Source: Hyphomicrobiaceae bacterium
GTDB lineage: Bacteria > Pseudomonadota > Alphaproteobacteria > Rhizobiales > Hyphomicrobiaceae
Direction of reading: 5' to 3'
Length of the DNA: 10,795 nt
NCBI GenBank assembly: GCA_021775715.1
Contig: JAJFHI010000149.1
Coordinates: 1-10,795, forward strand
Below the pieces are notes generated by a model. It ran no database searches, was not told where the DNA came from, and saw nothing but the letters and a program-made list of their open reading frames with translations. Both the position numbers and the translations under genes were made by a program. Shown here piece by piece: positions 6,552 to 10,795 of the stretch (positions are counted from its first letter, which is position 1; each line of letters begins with the position of its first letter).

Positions 6552-7892
6552 CTAGGCAGCCTCGGTTTTGGCACGTTCTCTTATGCCGTCCTCGGCAACG
6601 ACCACGTCGTCGACAGCAGTCATCTCTTCAACGGCAGGTTCTTCAATCGAAGAATACTCAACTGCCGTATTGTCAACCGCGTCGTTGGCCAGACCTGGCC
6701 GCCTAGCGGAGGTGACCTCCAGCAATTGCTTGAGAACGAAATCTGCTTTGGAATCCCAGCTTTCGCCCATCACGCGTTCACGCGCGGTTTCGGGTAAGTA
6801 GTCTGCCATCAAGGCATGGCGAATTTTTAGAGCAAAGGTATCGGCATCACCTGCCACCGAGACCAAGTCACGCCACGGTGCAAGCGCCGGAAAGTCAGTG
6901 GTGACGACAGGACGGCCAACCGCGAGGTATTCCTTGAGCTTGATGGGGTTGCAGGCCTGGATCCATTCGCTTTTGTTCCAAGGCATGATCAGCACATCCA
7001 TCGCCGCCATATAACGCGCGATCACGTTGTATGGCTTACGGCCAAGGAACGTGACGTTGTCCGCCGTGCACCAACCGGCAGGTAGTGAACACCCACCGAC
7101 CATCACGAACTGCACGTCCGGCATTGCCGCGACAACCTTTAGGAATAGCTCCTGGTCAAAGGTATGGTCGTCGATTCCTCCGACAAATCCAACGCGCGGG
7201 CGCGGCATGAACATCATGTCGCCTGGACCACGTTGGCGTGTGTCACCTTCCTTCACGAACAAGTCGTAATCAACGCCATGGGTGACCAGCAGGCTGTTTT
7301 GAACTTCGTCGCGCTCTTCTTCCATAAGATGAGGAGCGGCATAAATAACGAGGTCGGCCTCGGCTTTCAGCTTCTTGATCTGTGCTCCAATGCGCTCAGG
7401 GTCTGCTTCGGGAAATGCCTCAAAGCGATCCGTACGTTGCAGCACCATCCCAACATGATCAATTTCGTCAGCGAGGTTCGCACCTGTCGGGCAATGCATC
7501 CACAACAGCGGCTTGCGGATTCCGGCCCGCCACGCCATCAAGCGGATCTGCGGCGCCAGCGCCCAACTTGAGATTTTCTCTCCACGTTGACCTGGAATGG
7601 AGACCGGCGAATAAACCCAAAAATTGTTTTCGATGTGGGCCGCGCCACGTGCGAGGCTCTTGGCCTTGCGAAACATGCGCGATGCGAACGCATTATCTTT
7701 CGAGGGGCTCGGCATGCGGACACCCAGCGAGTTGATGAACAACACCGGGTATTTCCATGCGAGACGCCGCATAATCTGAAAATCGAAGTGCCCACGGTTG
7801 TGGTACCACCAATCTTCGCCACCGATACAGATGATACCGTCGAAGGCCCCGTCTTTCATAGCCTTCGCCATTTCCACAGTTGTCAAACTCAT
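6552..7892 (-). CDS. Glycosyltransferase, GT-B fold (group 1 / GT4-like), with acidic C-terminal tail
   Basis: Likely a cytoplasmic or membrane-associated enzyme of 446 residues that adds one sugar to the lipid-linked repeat unit. The N-terminal half has the look of this group (EDWWYHNRGHFD near residues 26-37, then a hydrophobic strand PVLFINS). The C-terminal half carries the nucleotide-sugar-binding Rossmann part: RVGFVGGI opening the domain, a strand VQFVMVGG, and the diagnostic CNPIKLKEYLAVGRPVV (314-330, E321). Donor and acceptor are unknown. The start at 7892 has a good ribosome binding site, AGAGG, six bases upstream on the minus strand. Residues 400-446 form a low-complexity acidic tail (13 Asp/Glu against 3 Lys/Arg) rich in Val, Ala and Glu, beyond the usual domain end. 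It is the only gene on the minus strand here and has its own divergent upstream region and terminator, so it is expressed separately from its neighbours. Confidence 0.88.
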   Translation of the reverse strand: MSLTTVEMAKAMKDGAFDGIICIGGEDWWYHNRGHFDFQIMRRLAWKYPVLFINSLGVRMPSPSKDNAFASRMFRKAKSLARGAAHIENNFWVYSPVSIPGQRGEKISSWALAPQIRLMAWRAGIRKPLLWMHCPTGANLADEIDHVGMVLQRTDRFEAFPEADPERIGAQIKKLKAEADLVIYAAPHLMEEERDEVQNSLLVTHGVDYDLFVKEGDTRQRGPGDMMFMPRPRVGFVGGIDDHTFDQELFLKVVAAMPDVQFVMVGGCSLPAGWCTADNVTFLGRKPYNVIARYMAAMDVLIMPWNKSEWIQACNPIKLKEYLAVGRPVVTTDFPALAPWRDLVSVAGDADTFALKIRHALMADYLPETARERVMGESWDSKADFVLKQLLEVTSARRPGLANDAVDNTAVEYSSIEEPAVEEMTAVDDVVVAEDGIRERAKTEAA

Positions 7893-8099
7893 TGCGAACC
7901 TCTTGCCCCACGCGAAATCGCGTTTCGGCCATTGTCTTCACTTCGCGTTAAGTATTCGTTGCGTTGCGACGTTTTTTTTAACCCAAACGTCAGCTTAACC
8001 GCCGCTTAGCTTGATGCCTGTACGATTCGTTTACCGTTTCGAAATCGGGCTCTTACTGAGCGTTTTCATCCGTCCGTCCAAAACAACAAAAGATCCGAC
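7893..8099. promoter_or_regulatory. Divergent intergenic region with a 7-base inverted repeat
   Basis: These 207 bases separate two divergently transcribed glycosyltransferase genes and must contain the start signals for the minus-strand gene and probably for the plus-strand set that follows. A perfect inverted repeat GACGTTT (7968-7974) / AAACGTC (7985-7991), with a 10-base spacer containing the end of a run of eight T (7972-7979), is a candidate protein-binding site. A smaller dyad, CGAAA/TTTCG, lies at 7913-7917 and 7923-7927, and TTTCGAAA occurs at 8037-8044. I could not identify convincing -35/-10 boxes for either direction. Confidence 0.45.
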
Positions 8100-9125
8100 A
8101 TGACCGACTGCACTGAAATCGATGTCTCAATAATCGTGGTCAGCTACAACACCCGTGAGATGACATTGAACGCATTGCGTTCGGTGGCGCGCCAAACAAC
8201 TGGCGTCAGCTACGAACTCCTTGTCGTCGACAACGACTCATCAGACAACTCAGCCGCCGCGATCGCTGACGAATTTCCCGACGCCCGGGTTAATGCGTTG
8301 TCGAAAAACATCGGCTTTGCCGCGGCAAACAATCTGGCGGCAATCAAAGCGCGGGGCCGGTATGTTCTGTTGCTGAACCCTGACACCGTTGTAAAAAACA
8401 GCGCAATCGACAATCTCGTTGCATTCTCTCGCAAAAACCCACATGCAAAAATTTGGGGCGGTCGGACATTGTTTGGCGATGGTTCACTGAACCCATCCTC
8501 ATGCTGGCATCGTATGTCACTGTGGAACACGTTCTGTCGTGCAGCAGGCCTGACCGGCTTGTTTGCATCCAGCGAATTCTTTAATGCCGAGACATTTGGT
8601 GCTTGGCCGCGCGATACCGAACGCCGGGTTGATATTGTGTCTGGCTGCTTTTTCCTTATCGAACGCACCTTCTGGACCAAACTTGGTGGCTTCGACCCCA
8701 CTTTCTTCATGTACGGCGAGGAAGCCGACCTATGCATTCGCGCCAAGGAATTTGGCGCCAATCCAATGGTCACACCTGCGGCAACGATCGTGCATTACGG
8801 TGGCGCGTCGGAAACAACACAGTCCGGAAAACTGGTGAAGCTGCTGTCGGCCAAAGCAACCTTGATCAACCGCCACTTCCCGGATCGCCAAAAACATATC
8901 GGACTGGGACTACTGATGGCGTGGCCACTGTCGCGTTGGTTTGCGTTCAGATTGATTGCAACACTGACCCAGAAAACAAATCACAAAACAAGAGCGAAAA
9001 TCTGGAAATCCGTTTGGCAACAGCGGGACACGTGGCAAAACGGTTGGCCGCTGGCAGCAACACGGGCGGGCGCGCAACCGCAACCGATCTACGCCCAGGC
9101 CGATGCAAGATCGCTAATTTCGTAA
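8100..9125 (+). CDS. Glycosyltransferase family 2 (rhamnosyltransferase-like, GT-A)
   Basis: Enzyme of 341 residues likely to add a sugar to the growing repeat unit at the cytoplasmic face. The GT-A fold is plain: first strand VSIIVVSYNT (9-18), the LLVVDNDSSDNS loop with D44 and D46, KNIGFAAANN (69-78), and the metal/nucleotide motif LLLNPDT with D95 in place of a strict DXD. Later FDPTFFMYGEEADLC (E207, E208, D210) gives the acidic catalytic region typical of GT2 rhamnosyltransferase-like enzymes such as WbbL. Rhamnose is the common guess for this group but is not proven here. The C-terminal part (about 260-341) has amphipathic, basic and Trp-rich segments that could touch the membrane. The ATG at 8100 has only a weak upstream purine run (AAAAGA). 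It starts a plus-strand series continuing with the next glycosyltransferase and the flippase. Confidence 0.9.
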   Translation: MTDCTEIDVSIIVVSYNTREMTLNALRSVARQTTGVSYELLVVDNDSSDNSAAAIADEFPDARVNALSKNIGFAAANNLAAIKARGRYVLLLNPDTVVKNSAIDNLVAFSRKNPHAKIWGGRTLFGDGSLNPSSCWHRMSLWNTFCRAAGLTGLFASSEFFNAETFGAWPRDTERRVDIVSGCFFLIERTFWTKLGGFDPTFFMYGEEADLCIRAKEFGANPMVTPAATIVHYGGASETTQSGKLVKLLSAKATLINRHFPDRQKHIGLGLLMAWPLSRWFAFRLIATLTQKTNHKTRAKIWKSVWQQRDTWQNGWPLAATRAGAQPQPIYAQADARSLIS

Positions 9126-9186
9126 CGCGAAACAAACACCACGAGCGCGCAGGCGCGACGTGGACACGGCGCAAAAGGACAACACG

Positions 9187-10056
9187 ATGACGGCTCCAAA
9201 CACTTCTCATCGCCACCCCGAGGTTTGCTGCCACACGCCGTGCGCAACCCAGACAGGAGCAATCGCCTACACGATTGCAACGCTGGTCAACAACCGCGAC
9301 CAATACGACGAGATGGTACTGTCGTTTTGCGAAGGTGGTTTTGCCGAGGGTGACTGTGAATTTCTCTATATCGACAACACCGGTAACGATCAGGTCTGCG
9401 CATACAGAGGCTTGAACGCGATGCTCAACGCCGCCCGCGGACGTCAGGTAATATTGTGTCACCAGGATGTACACCTTCTGGCCGACGGTCGCATCAACCT
9501 GGACACAGCGCTCGACGACCTAGAGACCCTCGACCCAGACTGGGCTCTTGCGGGAAATGCTGGCGGGATCGCACCAGGGCGTCTCGCTTTACGCATCACT
9601 GATCCTCACGGCGCTGATCAACATGTTGGCAAGCTACCCGCACGCGTCATGAGCCTCGATGAAAACTTCATCGTCGTGCGCGCCAACGCGCGCCTTGGTT
9701 TTTCGCGCAATCTCTCTGGATTTCATTTCTACGGCGCCGACATCTGCCTCAATGCCGATATCATGGGCTGGAATGCCTATGTCGTCGATTTCCACTTGGC
9801 TCATTTGTCCGGCGGCAACAAAAACCATACGTTCAATGACATGGAATCAGCATTTCGGGCCAAGTGGTCACGCGCACTCACCCCACGCTGGATGCAAACA
9901 ACCTGCGCTTTGATGCGTCTGACTGGAGACAAGGTCGGACAGATTGCAAGCCAGGTGACAACGCGGCCCTACAAAAAAATCAGCCGCCTCATGGCAACCG
10001 ACGGCGGCTGGAACAAACCGGCCCCAAGTGCGGCTATACAAAAGAAATCGCGGTAG
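9187..10056 (+). CDS. Glycosyltransferase-like protein (GT-A, HQDV type)
   Basis: A protein of 289 residues resembling the GT2-like family (Glyco_tranf_2_5-like) found in polysaccharide loci. Visible features are the first strand IAYTIATLVNN, FLYIDNTGN with D63, a helix rich in small residues (GLNAMLNAARG), the strand and loop VILCHQDVHL (H92, D94, H96) in the position of the DXD motif, and a later LSGFHFYGADICLNA segment matching the acceptor/catalytic region of the family. Donor and acceptor are unknown. A longer frame begins at a GTG at 9160, but AAAAGGA at 9173-9179 lies seven bases before the ATG at 9187, which I take as the start. The short N-terminus carries three close Cys residues (EVCCHTPC). 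The gene follows the GT2 gene by 61 bases and precedes the flippase by 5, so an operon is likely. Confidence 0.82.
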   Translation: MTAPNTSHRHPEVCCHTPCATQTGAIAYTIATLVNNRDQYDEMVLSFCEGGFAEGDCEFLYIDNTGNDQVCAYRGLNAMLNAARGRQVILCHQDVHLLADGRINLDTALDDLETLDPDWALAGNAGGIAPGRLALRITDPHGADQHVGKLPARVMSLDENFIVVRANARLGFSRNLSGFHFYGADICLNADIMGWNAYVVDFHLAHLSGGNKNHTFNDMESAFRAKWSRALTPRWMQTTCALMRLTGDKVGQIASQVTTRPYKKISRLMATDGGWNKPAPSAAIQKKSR

Positions 10057-10061
10057 CCGCC

Positions 10062-10795
10062 ATGCCATCTACTGAGATGACGTCCTCTGTCCCACAGGCG
10101 CAAAACCTCGCCAGCCGCATAGCAGGTCAAAGCGCTATGCTGTTTGCAGGCTTCGGCGCGGCTCAAGTGTGTTCGTTTGCGCGAAACGCGATCATCGGTC
10201 ACTGGTTGTCAAAAGGCGACTTCGGAATCGCTGCAACAATCACCCTGCTCCTGCAGCTTATCGAAACCACCAGCGACCTTGGCGCCGACCGGCTGATCCT
10301 GCAGGCCGACGATGGCGACGACAAAGTCCTGATCGGCACCGTACATCTAACCTTGATAGGTCGCGGTGTCATCATAGCGGCAGTAATGTATCTCTCGGCC
10401 GGGCTCATGTCGGCCTTCTTTGCCATTCCACAAGCCCAATGGGCATTTGAAATGGCAGCCGTTGTACCATTGATCAAAGGCTTCATGCATCTTGATCCGC
10501 GCCGTTTCCAGCGTTGTTTACAAAACCGCGCCCAGATCACTGTCGAAACTCTGCCGCAGATAATCGCCTTGGCCGCAACCGTGCCAATGCTTCACATCTT
10601 TCCCGACTATCGGGCCATTGTCTGGCTAGCGTTGGCGCAAGCCATAGCCGCGGTCGGGTTGTCACACGGACTTGCCGAGCGGGCCTACAACACCGACTGG
10701 GACGGCGAAAAACTAATACGGTTGTTTACATTCGGCTGGCCAATTTGGGCGAGCGCGTTTCCATTGATTGCCGTCTACCAGGGCGACCGCATTGT
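10062..10795 (+). CDS. Polysaccharide flippase, Wzx / oligosaccharide flippase family (3'-truncated by the window edge)
   Basis: The frame from the ATG at 10062 stays open to the last base and gives 244 residues, about half the usual length of this family. It begins with a hydrophilic Ser/Thr/Gln-rich stretch, then ASRIAGQSAMLFAGFGAAQV and ARNAIIGHWLSKGDFGIAAT, the first-helix and second-helix pattern (a loop like L-x-x-x-D-F-G) of the MATE/Wzx-like polysaccharide exporters. Next comes LIETTSDLGADRLILQ, and further hydrophobic helices alternate with short basic loops. Expected role: moving the lipid-linked repeat unit from the cytoplasmic to the periplasmic face. It starts 5 bases after the preceding glycosyltransferase stop, so translation is probably coupled; the ribosome binding site is weak. 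An ATG at 10077 is an alternative start five codons later. The family is fairly sure, the exact subfamily not. Confidence 0.85.
   Translation, partial: MPSTEMTSSVPQAQNLASRIAGQSAMLFAGFGAAQVCSFARNAIIGHWLSKGDFGIAATITLLLQLIETTSDLGADRLILQADDGDDKVLIGTVHLTLIGRGVIIAAVMYLSAGLMSAFFAIPQAQWAFEMAAVVPLIKGFMHLDPRRFQRCLQNRAQITVETLPQIIALAATVPMLHIFPDYRAIVWLALAQAIAAVGLSHGLAERAYNTDWDGEKLIRLFTFGWPIWASAFPLIAVYQGDRI

Noticed and set aside
8210..8773. 187-codon open frame on the minus strand inside the GT2 gene
   Set aside because: It is fully antisense to a gene with clear GT-A motifs, and its translation shows no family features.
9160..9186. GTG start nine codons upstream for the HQDV-type glycosyltransferase
   Set aside because: The AAAAGGA ribosome binding site is placed for the ATG at 9187, and the extra residues add no recognisable structure.
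8947..9474. 175-codon open frame on the minus strand across two glycosyltransferase genes
   Set aside because: It overlaps two well-supported plus-strand genes, and the protein has no recognisable domain.

Overview
The window is part of a Wzx/Wzy-type exopolysaccharide (or capsule/adhesin polysaccharide) assembly locus from a Gram-negative bacterium, most likely an alphaproteobacterium. That placement rests on family resemblance: a beta-barrel outer-membrane protein next to a GumC/ExoP-type chain-length protein and a GumD-type priming transferase, a moderately GC-rich composition by eye, and few strong Shine-Dalgarno sites. No taxonomic marker gene is present, so genus and species are not called.

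Layout. Left edge to 883: 3' part of an outer-membrane beta-barrel gene. 895-3201: polysaccharide co-polymerase fused to a BY-kinase-like ATPase domain whose Walker A lysine is replaced by valine. 3315-4802: polyprenyl-phosphate sugar-1-phosphate transferase that starts the repeat unit. 4920-6329: Wzy/O-antigen-ligase-like polymerase with an unusual proline-rich tail. 6330-6551: convergent intergenic region with hairpins and a short direct repeat. 6552-7892, minus strand: GT-B glycosyltransferase with an acidic tail. 7893-8099: divergent intergenic region with an inverted repeat. 8100-9125 and 9187-10056: two GT-A type glycosyltransferases. 10062 to the right edge: 5' part of a Wzx-type flippase.

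How the genes fit together (inference from families): the priming transferase loads the first sugar phosphate onto undecaprenyl phosphate; the three glycosyltransferases extend the repeat unit at the inner face of the membrane; the flippase turns it to the periplasm; the Wzy-like protein polymerises it; the co-polymerase sets chain length and links to export; the beta-barrel protein sits in the outer membrane. No Wza/GumB-type outer-membrane exporter, sugar-nucleotide synthesis gene or tyrosine phosphatase lies in the window, and both ends are cut inside genes, so the locus continues on both sides.

I do not see evidence for a wholly new system. The points most worth a second look are the degenerate kinase domain of the co-polymerase, the odd C-terminal tails of the polymerase and the minus-strand glycosyltransferase, and the small structured elements in the three intergenic regions.
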